Made by a program: the position numbers and the translations under genes. The notes under the pieces are model-generated. The model saw only the letters and a list, made by a program, of their open reading frames with translations. It did not search any database and was not told the DNA's origin. A stretch of 64,000 bases of DNA, taken from NCBI GenBank assembly GCA_045110575.1, contig JBGCGF010000032.1:1-64000 (forward strand), in the 5' to 3' direction. Positions 46,301-54,611 of this stretch are shown piece by piece; position 1 is the first letter of the stretch, and each line of letters opens with the position of its first letter. Origin of the DNA: CALDTK01 sp045110575. GTDB taxonomy: Bacteria > Bacteroidota > Bacteroidia > Chitinophagales > Saprospiraceae.

Positions 46301-49300
46301 GCCAATCGAGATTACTGCAGGACCACATACGCTTCAGCTAGAAATTACGATTGGAAGTTTCGATTTGAACTTTATCGATATTCAGCCAGCTAACCCTTGC
46401 ACAAATTTTGACCTGAGTTTGATCGGTACAGCGTGTGATGACGGAGATCCTACTACAGTTAATGATGTTTACACTTCAACATGTGAATGTGTAGGAACGA
46501 CAAGCGGTATAGTATTCAATCCGATTCCAGCACTCATTGAGGCAGAAGACTTTTCTGCAGTGTTCAATGCTCAAGTAAATCCTGTTCCTGCAGGAGAAAC
46601 AGGCGGAAGCGTCCTTGGATTCATCGCTGATGATACTTGGATGGAGTATGCTGTTACTGTTGCCGAAGCAGACGACTTTGTACTTGACCTGAGAGCTTCA
46701 AGTCCATTTGGAATTGGAGTGGTTGATATCCTCAACGACGCTGGACAGGTTCTTACAACTGTCCCATTAGGTCCTATTGTCGAAGCAAATAACTTCGATG
46801 CCTACGGCACCTTTACTTCAAATTCGTTCACACTACCAGCGGGTAGTTATGTCATCAGAATTGATGTAGCCGTTAGTGCATTCAACCTCAACTGGATTGA
46901 ATTCAAATTGGCTAACCCTGCTTGCCCGAATCCTGTTGGATCGGCTTGCGATGACGCAGACCCAACTACTGTCAATGACGTTTACACTTCAACATGTGAA
47001 TGTGCAGGAACCCCAAGCGGTATTGTTTTCAATCCAATTCCAAGCCTCATTGAAGCAGAAGACTTTTCTGCAGTTTTCAATGCTCAAGTAAATCCTGTTC
47101 CTGCAGGAGAAACAGGCGGAAGCGTCCTCGGATTCATCGCTGATGACACGTGGATGGAGTATGCTGTTACCGTTACTGAAGCAGACGACTTCGTACTCGA
47201 CCTGAGAGCTTCAAGTCCATTTGGAATCGGGGTAGTTGATATCCTCGACGACGATGGACAGGTTCTTACTACTGTTCCTTTTGGTCCTATTGTCGAAGCA
47301 AATAACTTCGATGCATACGGCACATTTATTTCAGATGCCTTCGCACTACCAGCAGGTAGCTACGTGCTAAGAGTTGATGTTGTCGTTAGCGCGTTCAACC
47401 TCAACTGGATTGAATTCAGATTGGCAAACTCGTGCCCAAATCCAATAGGAACGGCTTGCGATGACGGCGACGCTTGTACGACCAATGATGTGGTTACAGT
47501 CGACTGTGGTTGCGAAGGAACTTTTGCAGATGCAGACGCTGACGGCGTGTGTGATGCAGACGATGTATGTCCAACACTTGATGACAACCTCATTGGAACA
47601 GCTTGTGACGACGGTAATGCATGTACGACAGAAGATGTCTACACCACCGACTGTGGTTGCGAAGGAACCTTTGCAGATGCTGACGCTGACGGCGTGTGTG
47701 ATGCAGACGATGTATGTCCAACACTTGATGACAACCTCATTGGAACAGCTTGTGACGATGGTAATGCATGTACGACAGAAGATGTCTACACCAACGATTG
47801 TGGTTGCGAAGGAACTTTTGCAGATGCAGACGCTGACGGCGTGTGTGATGCAGACGATGTATGTCCTGCTTTCGATGACAACTTGATCGGAACGCCATGT
47901 GATGACGGACTGGCTTGTACAATTGACGACGTGTATACAACGAATTGCGATTGTGCAGGAACCGCTGTTAACCCAGAGTTGATACAAGAGCACTTCGACA
48001 ATTCCCTCGGACAATTTGTAGTGAGCTCAGGAGCATTCTCTTCTAGTAAGCCTACGTATGAAAGCTTCACGCAACAACCGAACAGTGTTTTACTAGAAGT
48101 TGGAGGAGTAGACAACTCTACTCAAGGCAATATGTCTTTCGGAATAAGTACTTCATTTAACACTTACGGTACGGATGCGATCGTAACCATTGACTACGAA
48201 TTACTCGCAGATGAAGGCTATGACCAGGATGAGTGGACAGAAGCAATCCTCGAAATTGACGGGCAAAGAGTCATTTACAATGGCAACGACTACCTAAGCA
48301 GGTTGGTCGCAGGAGCACCAAGCACGACGGGCAACCAAAGTGCTGCCATTCGACTTACAGGACTCGCTCCAGGCGCGCACACAATGGTACTAGGCTTGTT
48401 GAACAACAAGAAGACGTACAACACGGAAAGCAGTGCCATGAGAATTGACTTCATAAATGTCACGGAAGACTGTTCAACCAACACTTGTGTAGTAGGTGCA
48501 CCATGTAATGATGGCAACCCAAGTACGACCAACGATGCGTACACCATTAATTGCCTCTGCGAAGGATCTGTTGAAGTAGTGCTTGATGCAATACACGACG
48601 CTTACCTTCAAGGAAGCGCGAGATTTGACAACGATATCTTGCGAGTTGAAAATAACAACCGCAAGTCTTATTTGAAATTTGACCTTAGCAGTGTCAGTGG
48701 TTCAGTCGAAGCGATTGAGCTTGTGATGAACGTTGACAATGATCCCGGAAACGGTCGTATCGAAGTGTCGAAAGGCAGCCACGTAAATTGGACGGAGACG
48801 AACTTGTCAACTTCAAACATGCCTACACAAGGAACCCTGTTGGGAGCTTTGAATGGCAGCTTCGACCAAGGTCAGTCGTACGCATGGAACCTTACTCCTG
48901 GTGAGTTCAATGGTTCTGAAATCTCTTTAGTAGTTGAGCACGTCAACGGCAATGATGTTTCCTTCAAGTCTAGCGAAAACTCAGATGTCAGCAACAGGCC
49001 AAGACTAATAATTCATTACACTCCTACCACTACATGCACATCTGCCGGTCAGAGTTGTGATGACGGTGAGTCTTGTACTGAGAACGACGTGTATGACGCT
49101 GCATGCAATTGTAGCGGTACGTATATCGGAGACGTTTTAATCGACGAAAACTTCTCGAACACCACAGGAGCATTCACAGTAACCTCAGGAGCATTCTCGA
49201 ACTCTAACACGACGTACGAGAACTTCACACAGGAAGCTACAAGCGCGGTGCTGGGTGCAGGCGGAGTTGACAATAGCACGAAGACAAACATGTCTCTAGG

Positions 49301-49997
49301 CTTGAGTACTACGTTTGACGCAAATGGCACAGATGACATTGCGATCCAAATCGACTACGAACTTATCGTGGACGAAGGCTATGATAGCGACGAGTGGACA
49401 AAGGCAATTGTAACAGTAGACGGACAACCGATCACTTACAATGGCAACAACTTCCTCAGTCAATTAATTGCAGGTTCACCGACCACAACTGGCGAGCAAA
49501 GTGTCACGCTTATCCTCCCAGGACTTACTGCTGGTAACCACACCTTGACGATAGGACTTCTGAATAACAAGAAGACCTATAATACAGAGTACAGCGAGAT
49601 GATCATCGACAAGGTCAAAGTGACCCAAGGCTGTCCACAAGCCATCAACGCACTAGTTACTAGTACTTCTGGAACAGCAAACAATGCCGATCACACTAGC
49701 CTGCTTGAAGATAGAAGTAGCTTTATCAACCAGGATGACGTTGAATTTGAATTGAACGTATATCCTAATCCAACGAGCGATTTCTTTTGGGTTAAGTTTT
49801 ATGCTGAAGCTTCAAATAACGTGACCGTCAAGGTTCTTGACGTTAACGGTCGCGAGGTGTTTGTAAAGCAGCAGACCGAAGTACTTGGCGCAGTTTCTCA
49901 GGAGATAAATACTTCAGAGTGGGCTGCAGGCACATACACTGTTGTTGTTCAGGCGGAGACTTTCGTCAAAACTGAACGCGTCTTTATCTTGAAGTAA
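43314..49997 (+). CDS. Giant modular T9SS-secreted protein: DUF4832-like domain, CBM6/35-like modules, Ca-binding repeats, DNRLRE
   Basis: The protein has 2227 residues and a signal peptide (ending VTAQ). About 20-580 is a DUF4832-like barrel (MFIVHFGLYGIFGEWKLG). A Big_2-like domain spans about 592-669. Four CBM6/35-like modules cover about 674-820, 855-1005, 1065-1195 and 1235-1365; the last two are nearly identical with a 513-bp period. About 1381-1543 holds 49-residue repeats with CDDGNACTTEDVYT and DADADGVCDADDVCP, thrombospondin-3-like and probably calcium-binding. Two similar lectin-like domains flank a DNRLRE module (about 1745-1905). The T9SS sorting domain ends it (NVYPNPTSDFFWVKF). 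It probably binds or cleaves a polysaccharide at the cell surface. Confidence 0.85.
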   Translation: MRLLLTTLLLLIGFTVTAQNWETLDVNLDKENLELNPLKGIAANFGSDNGFPHTISNLTLSFGEISTAAAGVYDFSEIDAFLEEQATEGRYGIIQVNVDDSKLIHPNLADYFDPEDLDENGNPTRTLEAYKGAQHNLPAYLSAVPRAYYLGDRCPTCAADTDANGNSIEPYVGTAVDPQGNPSMVVDYNDPALMAAMLDFIDKLGDRYDEDQRMFIVHFGLYGIFGEWKLGFGKRFVPAGSDWAMSSANQDLITRAYGTSFPNTNLIARFPSTAYEPQSVGYSDGLYFGASFNDLDPNQTGFFLRELTLFNSQENWRNKPIGGEMDPYLQGSIWGNDPNEDIIQKVVANGDPQLVQPAPQKIEDVLLRTHPTFIFQNYILKEEFVGLEGATHVVPASAANPTDSTRQAAQFPFAGESNQVFWDNALLATKRIGYTFFLDQFRVTAENSTPAVEVNLTNKGVAPMYANWDVEFGYLDGTNVVSLGKSSSWNLSTILPDVISNGQVIENNSDNKRAFVSDELLPDPNGSYTFLVRIINPLKEGFNLPDGTFKQYANASAVRFANTTQDEDVDGWLTLGEATLINGNLGTVPEVALSITAGPFNNTMNLGSQQQLTAITDPVNTDVVWETNRPLTATVDQNGMVTTANDRGLVTITATTSNGLQASFEILVSAKYELPAFIEAESYSGISTDIDDGNPFNDIDILVIPEGDDEGEIVIQRFKSNSYLDFDVIVNQAEGYIFDFKAANSGGAGDAKMDIILLTDGSTLGSVEFNRPAGGGTNFDVYDSESITLPQGEYTLRFAVAEGKTAFNLDWIRVRRDDPCEFPGFIAGGACDDRNGNTIDDTFEDVPNCNCTGIPGSARVFSVPGTIQAEHWASVSSNTFDATGAVVTTSTDPSQVITLPKYAPGVENGEGYFVGGLDFLDRLDYNIDATVTDDYTLGFRVAAPQQQGTNTASGELTIKIDGVTRKANFQLMDTDGPNPDPTDFGDFSIYNLQLTEPIEITAGPHTLQLEITIGSFDLNFIDIQPANPCTNFDLSLIGTACDDGDPTTVNDVYTSTCECVGTTSGIVFNPIPALIEAEDFSAVFNAQVNPVPAGETGGSVLGFIADDTWMEYAVTVAEADDFVLDLRASSPFGIGVVDILNDAGQVLTTVPLGPIVEANNFDAYGTFTSNSFTLPAGSYVIRIDVAVSAFNLNWIEFKLANPACPNPVGSACDDADPTTVNDVYTSTCECAGTPSGIVFNPIPSLIEAEDFSAVFNAQVNPVPAGETGGSVLGFIADDTWMEYAVTVTEADDFVLDLRASSPFGIGVVDILDDDGQVLTTVPFGPIVEANNFDAYGTFISDAFALPAGSYVLRVDVVVSAFNLNWIEFRLANSCPNPIGTACDDGDACTTNDVVTVDCGCEGTFADADADGVCDADDVCPTLDDNLIGTACDDGNACTTEDVYTTDCGCEGTFADADADGVCDADDVCPTLDDNLIGTACDDGNACTTEDVYTNDCGCEGTFADADADGVCDADDVCPAFDDNLIGTPCDDGLACTIDDVYTTNCDCAGTAVNPELIQEHFDNSLGQFVVSSGAFSSSKPTYESFTQQPNSVLLEVGGVDNSTQGNMSFGISTSFNTYGTDAIVTIDYELLADEGYDQDEWTEAILEIDGQRVIYNGNDYLSRLVAGAPSTTGNQSAAIRLTGLAPGAHTMVLGLLNNKKTYNTESSAMRIDFINVTEDCSTNTCVVGAPCNDGNPSTTNDAYTINCLCEGSVEVVLDAIHDAYLQGSARFDNDILRVENNNRKSYLKFDLSSVSGSVEAIELVMNVDNDPGNGRIEVSKGSHVNWTETNLSTSNMPTQGTLLGALNGSFDQGQSYAWNLTPGEFNGSEISLVVEHVNGNDVSFKSSENSDVSNRPRLIIHYTPTTTCTSAGQSCDDGESCTENDVYDAACNCSGTYIGDVLIDENFSNTTGAFTVTSGAFSNSNTTYENFTQEATSAVLGAGGVDNSTKTNMSLGLSTTFDANGTDDIAIQIDYELIVDEGYDSDEWTKAIVTVDGQPITYNGNNFLSQLIAGSPTTTGEQSVTLILPGLTAGNHTLTIGLLNNKKTYNTEYSEMIIDKVKVTQGCPQAINALVTSTSGTANNADHTSLLEDRSSFINQDDVEFELNVYPNPTSDFFWVKFYAEASNNVTVKVLDVNGREVFVKQQTEVLGAVSQEINTSEWAAGTYTVVVQAETFVKTERVFILK
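47454..47900 (+). repeat. Three near-identical 147-bp coding repeats
   Basis: Copies start near 47454, 47601 and 47748, each encoding a 49-residue Asp/Cys-rich unit. DNA identity is high: the stretch GCAGATGC(A/T)GACGCTGACGG recurs in each. This points to recent tandem duplication and possible copy-number variation. Confidence 0.85.
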
Positions 49998-50014
49998 TTG
50001 AGTCTATAGTAATT

Positions 50015-50046
50015 GGAAGGTGTTCGATTAATTTCGGGCACCTTCC
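50015..50046 (+). terminator. Hairpin after the giant gene
   Basis: GGAAGGTG (50015-50022) pairs with CACCTTCC (50039-50046), followed by TACTTTAC. The 8-bp stem lies 18 bp past the stop. It may end or attenuate transcription into the GH31 gene. Confidence 0.5.
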
Positions 50047-50140
50047 TACTTTACAACTGCCTAACATGGTCCACTTCAGTCATCCTACCCTACCCTGGCA
50101 TCAATAGCCACTAAAAACAAACACTACTTAAACAGATACC

Positions 50141-51781
50141 ATGAAAACACAAATACTCTTACTTTTTTCAGTATTCATATGTACGTTCAACCTCTTTGCT
50201 CAAACCAGTGACTATCGATCTACGTTTGAAACCGAACGAATCGAGATCAATGCGAATGAAAAGTGGTATGGTGGTGCCGTAAATGAAGGAGTAAGTATGC
50301 CCTTCGAAAAGGGATTTACGAGCAACCTATTTGCCGACTTAAAAGGAAATCAAGCCCAACCGCTCTTAATCTCAACACAAGGAAGAGTAATCTGGTCGGA
50401 AGATCCATTCAAATTCACGATTACTAAAGATGAAATCGTCATTGAACCTAGAGGTAAAATGATGGTCACAGCAGGTAATATCAATCTTAAAGGCGCCTTT
50501 CAATACGCCTCAAAAACATACTTCCCTGCTGACGGCAAAATGCCCGATGCCTTGTTGTTTTCACAACCCCAATACAATACTTGGATCGAACTCACGTACG
50601 ATCAAAATCAAAAAGACATACTCAAATATGCCCACGCAATTGTCGATAACGGATTCCCTCCAGGAGTCTTGATGATCGATGACAATTGGCAGGAAGCCTA
50701 CGGCAAGTGGAAATTCCACCCCGGAAAATTCCCTGATCCAAAGGGAATGATGAAGGAGCTTCACGACTTAGGATTTAAGGTCATGCTCTGGGTATGCCCA
50801 TACGTGAGCCCTGATACAGATGTCTTTAGAAGCGGAGCAAAAGAAGATCACTTTCTCAAATACCCGAAAAACCAAGCGATTGCAGGCAATCCAAGCGGCT
50901 ACTTTAGAGATGTTGCCATGATCGGATGGTGGAACGGATACAGCGCTGTGCTCGATTTTTCAAACCCTAAGGCTAAAGAGTGGTTCAAAGCTGAACTACA
51001 ATTCCTCGTTGATGAGTATGGCGTTGATGGATTCAAACTGGATGCTGGAGATGCAGACCTTTATCCTGAATGGCTACTGAGCCATGAGAAAGGTATCACA
51101 CCAAACAGACACACAGAGTTATTCGCGCAAATAGGTCTAGACTTCCCACTTAACGAGTACAGAGCTACTTGGAAAATGGCAGGAAAACCACTTGCTCAAC
51201 GCCTCCGCGACAAGAGCCATAACTGGGAAGATCTTCAAACCTTGATCCCAAACATTACCGTGCAAGGATTAATGGGCTATGCCTTCACTTGTCCCGACAT
51301 GATTGGCGGTGGCGAATTCAACTCGTTTCTAAACGGCGCCATTATTGATCAGGATTTGATCGTTCGTTCAGCACAAGTACATGCGCTTATGCCGATGATG
51401 CAATTCTCCGTAGCTCCCTGGAGAATCCTAGACAAAGCTCATCTTGAAGCAATAAGTAACGCCATAGAAGTTCGAAGGAAGTTCACACCTACAATCGAAG
51501 TTTTAGCGAAAGCTGCAGCCAAGACTGGAGAACCGATTGTACGCCACATGGAATACGTCTTCCCTGACGCAGGCTACAGTAACATAAAGGACCAATTCAT
51601 GCTCGGAGACGATATTCTTGTCGCTCCTGTTTTGAGCAAAAATTCGGCAACACGAGAGGTTATTTTGCCCGCCGGTGAGTGGAAAGGATTTGATGACAAC
51701 GTCTACCAAGGCAATGCGACAATTCAAATTCCAGTCACACTTAATACTATTCCATATTTCGAACGCATTGAAATAAATTAA
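50141..51781 (+). CDS. Secreted glycoside hydrolase family 31
   Basis: The 546-residue protein has a signal peptide (ending NLFAQ). A short N-terminal beta-sandwich precedes the (beta/alpha)8 barrel. The nucleophile is D301 in GFKLDAGD and the acid/base is D386 in CPDMIGGG; GVLMIDDNWQ and KVMLWVCPYVSP mark the barrel strands. GH31 members are alpha-glucosidases, alpha-xylosidases, sulfoquinovosidases and others; the substrate cannot be fixed by eye. It is shorter than typical 650-900 residue enzymes, lacking the extended C-terminal domains. It lies 143 bp behind the giant CBM protein. Confidence 0.93.
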   Translation: MKTQILLLFSVFICTFNLFAQTSDYRSTFETERIEINANEKWYGGAVNEGVSMPFEKGFTSNLFADLKGNQAQPLLISTQGRVIWSEDPFKFTITKDEIVIEPRGKMMVTAGNINLKGAFQYASKTYFPADGKMPDALLFSQPQYNTWIELTYDQNQKDILKYAHAIVDNGFPPGVLMIDDNWQEAYGKWKFHPGKFPDPKGMMKELHDLGFKVMLWVCPYVSPDTDVFRSGAKEDHFLKYPKNQAIAGNPSGYFRDVAMIGWWNGYSAVLDFSNPKAKEWFKAELQFLVDEYGVDGFKLDAGDADLYPEWLLSHEKGITPNRHTELFAQIGLDFPLNEYRATWKMAGKPLAQRLRDKSHNWEDLQTLIPNITVQGLMGYAFTCPDMIGGGEFNSFLNGAIIDQDLIVRSAQVHALMPMMQFSVAPWRILDKAHLEAISNAIEVRRKFTPTIEVLAKAAAKTGEPIVRHMEYVFPDAGYSNIKDQFMLGDDILVAPVLSKNSATREVILPAGEWKGFDDNVYQGNATIQIPVTLNTIPYFERIEIN

Positions 51782-51915
51782 ACGACCTGACACTCAACAC
51801 GAAGTATGACCTCTTTAAAGTGATTTTTACGTTTAACGATTTTAGCACACGTTACATTTAAAATACATACTGACTAAATTGAGCAGAAACATACAAAGTG
51901 GTGTTTTCTTGATTC

Positions 51916-51929
51916 GCTTTCGCCAAAAC
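51916..51929 (+). repeat. Exact copy of the 14-mer signal (intergenic)
   Basis: Between the GH31 and Nudix-like genes. Confidence 0.85.
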
Positions 51930-52003
51930 AACTTAATCCACTCCTCTGACCTAGCATAACCGATTACCTTTAGTGAGTACAGCAAACGTTTTCAATTCCC
52001 CGC

Positions 52004-52570
52004 ATGAAAATCATATTCAGCCTACTACTCCTGATCGCCTGTCAGCCGATCTTCGCTCAAGGCAGTTCAAAAGCATCTGTTTTCCATCGGCTTCTGATTT
52101 ACAATGCAGACAATGACTTCATGCTCGTTAAAATCAAGGATACCGATACGTGGGTAACGCCTGGATTTTACCAAGACAGCACGCAGTTCGTCAAAAAAGG
52201 GCTTCACGACATTGCCGCGACCTATGGATTAACCGTAACCGATCCTGAAGTTAAGGGCATGTTTTCCATGCGCCGAGAACGCGATGGGAAGCAAGAAATG
52301 CTCGTCCGGAATATCTATCACGCAAACTATGTAAGCGGTGAAGAACACTTCCCTGAGAACCAATCCTTCGAGATTGGTGAGATTAAATGGCTCCCCATGG
52401 AGGAAGCGAGAAAGGTCATCTCCTTCGAATCAATGACCATGTTCATTCAACGTACAGACGACTACCCCAACGAAGTCTCTGGCGGATCCATTCATGCATC
52501 ACGACAAGACGGCGCATGGAAATACGAGACGATAGAAGAGTTCTACCCCATCTTTAAGGCTAAGAACTAA
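52004..52570 (+). CDS. Exported Nudix-fold protein with degenerate Nudix box
   Basis: The 188-residue protein has a signal peptide (MKIIFSLLLLIACQPIFAQ); the Cys at LIAC could make it a lipoprotein. The mature part has the Nudix layout: VFHRLLIYNADNDFMLVKI, then W-V-T-P-G-F, and the helix FVKKGLHDIAATYGLTV where G-x5-E-x7-R-E-x-x-E-E-x-G-U is expected. The R-E-x-x-E-E acidic residues that bind Mg are missing. It probably lost pyrophosphatase activity or binds a ligand only. Export of a Nudix protein is itself unusual. Confidence 0.7.
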   Translation: MKIIFSLLLLIACQPIFAQGSSKASVFHRLLIYNADNDFMLVKIKDTDTWVTPGFYQDSTQFVKKGLHDIAATYGLTVTDPEVKGMFSMRRERDGKQEMLVRNIYHANYVSGEEHFPENQSFEIGEIKWLPMEEARKVISFESMTMFIQRTDDYPNEVSGGSIHASRQDGAWKYETIEEFYPIFKAKN

Positions 52571-52594
52571 AGACACTTCTAAAAGCACCTCCAC

Positions 52595-52978
52595 ATGAAC
52601 GTAGAGAAAACCGGATTCATCCTGTACACCATCGCATACGAAGCATGTGTAGCGTTTTATGAAGAAACCCTTGGCCTTACCGTTCTGTACCGCAAGGAAA
52701 ACCTGACCTGTTTTGACTTTCACGGAAGCTACTTCATGGTAGAGTTCGATGATGAAACGACGGAGACAGAAACATCCATTCCCACTCGAGACAGGACCTG
52801 CATTAGGCTAAACGTGAAAGACGTGAAGAAGGCCTGTGAAGTCCTGGACGCAAGTGCTACACCCTACACGTATGGCGAGCACGACTGGGGAACGATTGCA
52901 AAATTTCGTGATCCTGATGGAAACCTGATCGGGTTCCGATCGGCCAAAGAGCACGTCACAGATATCGACAACTCTTAG
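52595..52978 (+). CDS. VOC/glyoxalase-like protein
   Basis: This is a 127-residue vicinal-oxygen-chelate fold protein. The N-terminal beta-alpha-beta has ACVAFYEETLGLTVLYRKEN, and the second half ends with IAKFRDPDGNLIGF, the family's signature. Metal ligands (H/E) are not all clear, so the activity is undetermined; bleomycin-resistance-like binding proteins share this form. It lies 24 bp after the Nudix-like gene. Confidence 0.85.
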   Translation: MNVEKTGFILYTIAYEACVAFYEETLGLTVLYRKENLTCFDFHGSYFMVEFDDETTETETSIPTRDRTCIRLNVKDVKKACEVLDASATPYTYGEHDWGTIAKFRDPDGNLIGFRSAKEHVTDIDNS

Positions 52979-53073
52979 GAGCAATCTTGATGATCTACCC
53001 CTAGCAATCGAACGGAGAAGGCATGACTTGAGACCTGCTTCACATCTTTACGCAAGGAGCATTTCGAACGTAG

Positions 53074-53081
53074 TACCTTTG
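53074..53081 (+). promoter_or_regulatory. Candidate Bacteroidota -7 box (TACCTTTG)
   Basis: TACCTTTG matches TAnnTTTG exactly, 106 bp before the S4 gene. No TTG was found at the usual -33 spacing, so this stands on the -7 box alone. Confidence 0.35.
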
Positions 53082-53186
53082 TACCGCTCACGCAGAAGGA
53101 TCTAAGACGAACCTTTACGATTTGCGGTTTGCTTCTTTACGAAGCATAGCCAAAGCTCTAGCCAGCGGAGTTAAACGAACTCAACA

Positions 53187-53423
53187 ATGACTCAAGACAC
53201 TTTCACCCTGCGACCGACCGACGAATACATCGAACTCGTGCAGCTACTTAAAGTAAAGGACATCGCCCAAAGTGGCGGCCACGCGAAGATTATCGTTGAG
53301 GAAGGGGCTGTTAAAGTCAACGGCGAGCAGGAGTTCAGAAAGCGGAAGAAGCTTAGACCCGGCGATGTTGTAGAACTGGAGCAGGTGAGCATCTCAATTG
53401 CTGCACCACCAGAATCTAACTAA
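53187..53423 (+). CDS. S4-domain RNA-binding protein (YbcJ-like)
   Basis: This is a 78-residue single S4 domain: EYIELVQLLKVKDIAQSGGH, then AKIIVEEGAVKVNGEQEFRKRKKLRPGDVV. The V-N-G-x-x-E-x-R-K-x-K/R-L-x-x-G-D motif is that of the YbcJ/YaaA-type small S4 proteins, which bind structured RNA. A possible role in ribosome or RNA metabolism is known for the family but not defined. A strong terminator lies 52 bp past its stop. Confidence 0.88.
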   Translation: MTQDTFTLRPTDEYIELVQLLKVKDIAQSGGHAKIIVEEGAVKVNGEQEFRKRKKLRPGDVVELEQVSISIAAPPESN

Positions 53424-53474
53424 CCAGTAACGACCAGTACTGTGACACGCCTTGAGCATGTTACTCATCTGCAC

Positions 53475-53510
53475 GAGAGCGCACACGGTTATTCAACCAT
53501 GTGCGCTCTC
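53475..53510 (+). terminator. Intrinsic terminator after the S4 gene
   Basis: GAGAGCGCACACGG pairs with CCATGTGCGCTCTC (14 bp, one G-T pair) around an 8-base loop TTATTCAA, followed by TTCAATTT. Confidence 0.8.
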
Positions 53511-53523
53511 TTCAATTTAACGC

Positions 53524-54078
53524 ATGACCTCACCAACCCTATCTACCGAACGGCTGCGCTTGCGACTTATCAAATTGTCTGACCTCAACTCGATCCACGC
53601 ACTGCATTCCATTACAGCAATCGATGAGTTCAATACCCTTGGCATTCCTAACTCCATTCAGGAGACAACCGCAATCGTAGAGAACTGGATTGCAGAGAGC
53701 ATTGACACCGAGCCTACTAGTTTCACTTTCGCTATTGAACAGTCTACGCCCAACGCATTCGTTGGTCTCATTGCGCTCAAAATTGGCAGTTCAAAATTCA
53801 AAAACGGCGAAGTCTGGTACAAACTGCACCCCAACTATTGGGGCAAAGGCTACGCAACTGAATCGCTTTCGTCCGTTTTGGACTTCGGGTTCAATAACCG
53901 AAGCCTCCACCGGATAGAAGCTGGATGCGCAGTCGATAACATCGGCTCCATCAAGGTTCTTGAAAAGGTAGGCATGACAAGAGAAGGTAGAAAGAGATTG
54001 GTTCTGCCCTTAAAGACGGGATGGTCTGACAACTTTGAATACGCAATTCTGGAAACTGATGAGCGGATTAAATCCTAA
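53524..54078 (+). CDS. GNAT acetyltransferase (RimJ/RimL-like)
   Basis: In this 184-residue GNAT protein the N-terminal STERLRLRLIKLSDLNSIHA is the usual RimJ/RimL beginning. VWYKLHPNYWGKGYATESL is motif A with the acetyl-CoA-binding pattern, and HRIEAGCAVDNIGSIKVLEKVGM is motif B. The substrate (protein N-terminus or small molecule) is unknown. It starts 14 bp after the terminator stem. Confidence 0.9.
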   Translation: MTSPTLSTERLRLRLIKLSDLNSIHALHSITAIDEFNTLGIPNSIQETTAIVENWIAESIDTEPTSFTFAIEQSTPNAFVGLIALKIGSSKFKNGEVWYKLHPNYWGKGYATESLSSVLDFGFNNRSLHRIEAGCAVDNIGSIKVLEKVGMTREGRKRLVLPLKTGWSDNFEYAILETDERIKS

Positions 54079-54120
54079 CTTTTTTTAATGCAGATTACGT
54101 TCTGAAAAATATCGCCAAGT

Positions 54121-54600
54121 ATGAAATCACGCTACTACCTCATTTTATTATCGGCCCTCTGCACATCACTAAACATGAGTGCGCAAAAAAATAAAACTGA
54201 AATATCTTTCACAGGTGGCTATGCACTACAACTTGTACCAGCTGGATCGGGATGGCACGGAGGCATAAACGTATACAGCAAAACAGAGAAACGTCTGAAG
54301 CTAGATTTACAATTCTCTGCAAATTTAACGCGCGAAAAGAACTCGTATCGGTCACATTTTGCGGCCAACTTAATAGGCGGAACCAGATACTACATCCTAG
54401 ACCCTACAAAGACAGCTACCATCTTTACTAATGTATTGGTAGGCCCCGCCTTTGTCATAGAAAATGGAGATGACTACATTGAATCGCTTCTCAACATCGG
54501 GTATTCAGTAGGCATCTTCGTGGACAACAACCGATTCCTTACAGGCCTCTCCATTGAAAGCTACCAGAGTCTGCTCTTTAAGGTCGGCTACGCTTTTTGA
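54121..54600 (+). CDS. Exported small beta-barrel-like protein
   Basis: The 159-residue protein has a signal peptide (MKSRYYLILLSALCTSLNMSA). The mature part alternates hydrophobic and polar residues (KLDLQFSANLTREKN, HFAANLIGGTRYYI, FTNVLVGPAFVIENG), and the last residue is Phe (KVGYAF), which is typical of outer-membrane beta-barrels. No named family was recognised. It is followed at once by the WYL regulator. Confidence 0.65.
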   Translation: MKSRYYLILLSALCTSLNMSAQKNKTEISFTGGYALQLVPAGSGWHGGINVYSKTEKRLKLDLQFSANLTREKNSYRSHFAANLIGGTRYYILDPTKTATIFTNVLVGPAFVIENGDDYIESLLNIGYSVGIFVDNNRFLTGLSIESYQSLLFKVGYAF

Positions 54601-54611
54601 AAATACACCCA

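Noticed and set aside
47454..47900. Possible CRISPR array from regular repeats
   Set aside because: The units are 147 bp, adjacent and in frame with the protein; there are no short repeats with unique spacers.
47367..48014. Long open frames on the minus strand and other frames inside the giant gene
   Set aside because: They arise from the repetitive Asp/Cys-rich coding sequence; the real frame has clear domains and a sorting signal.
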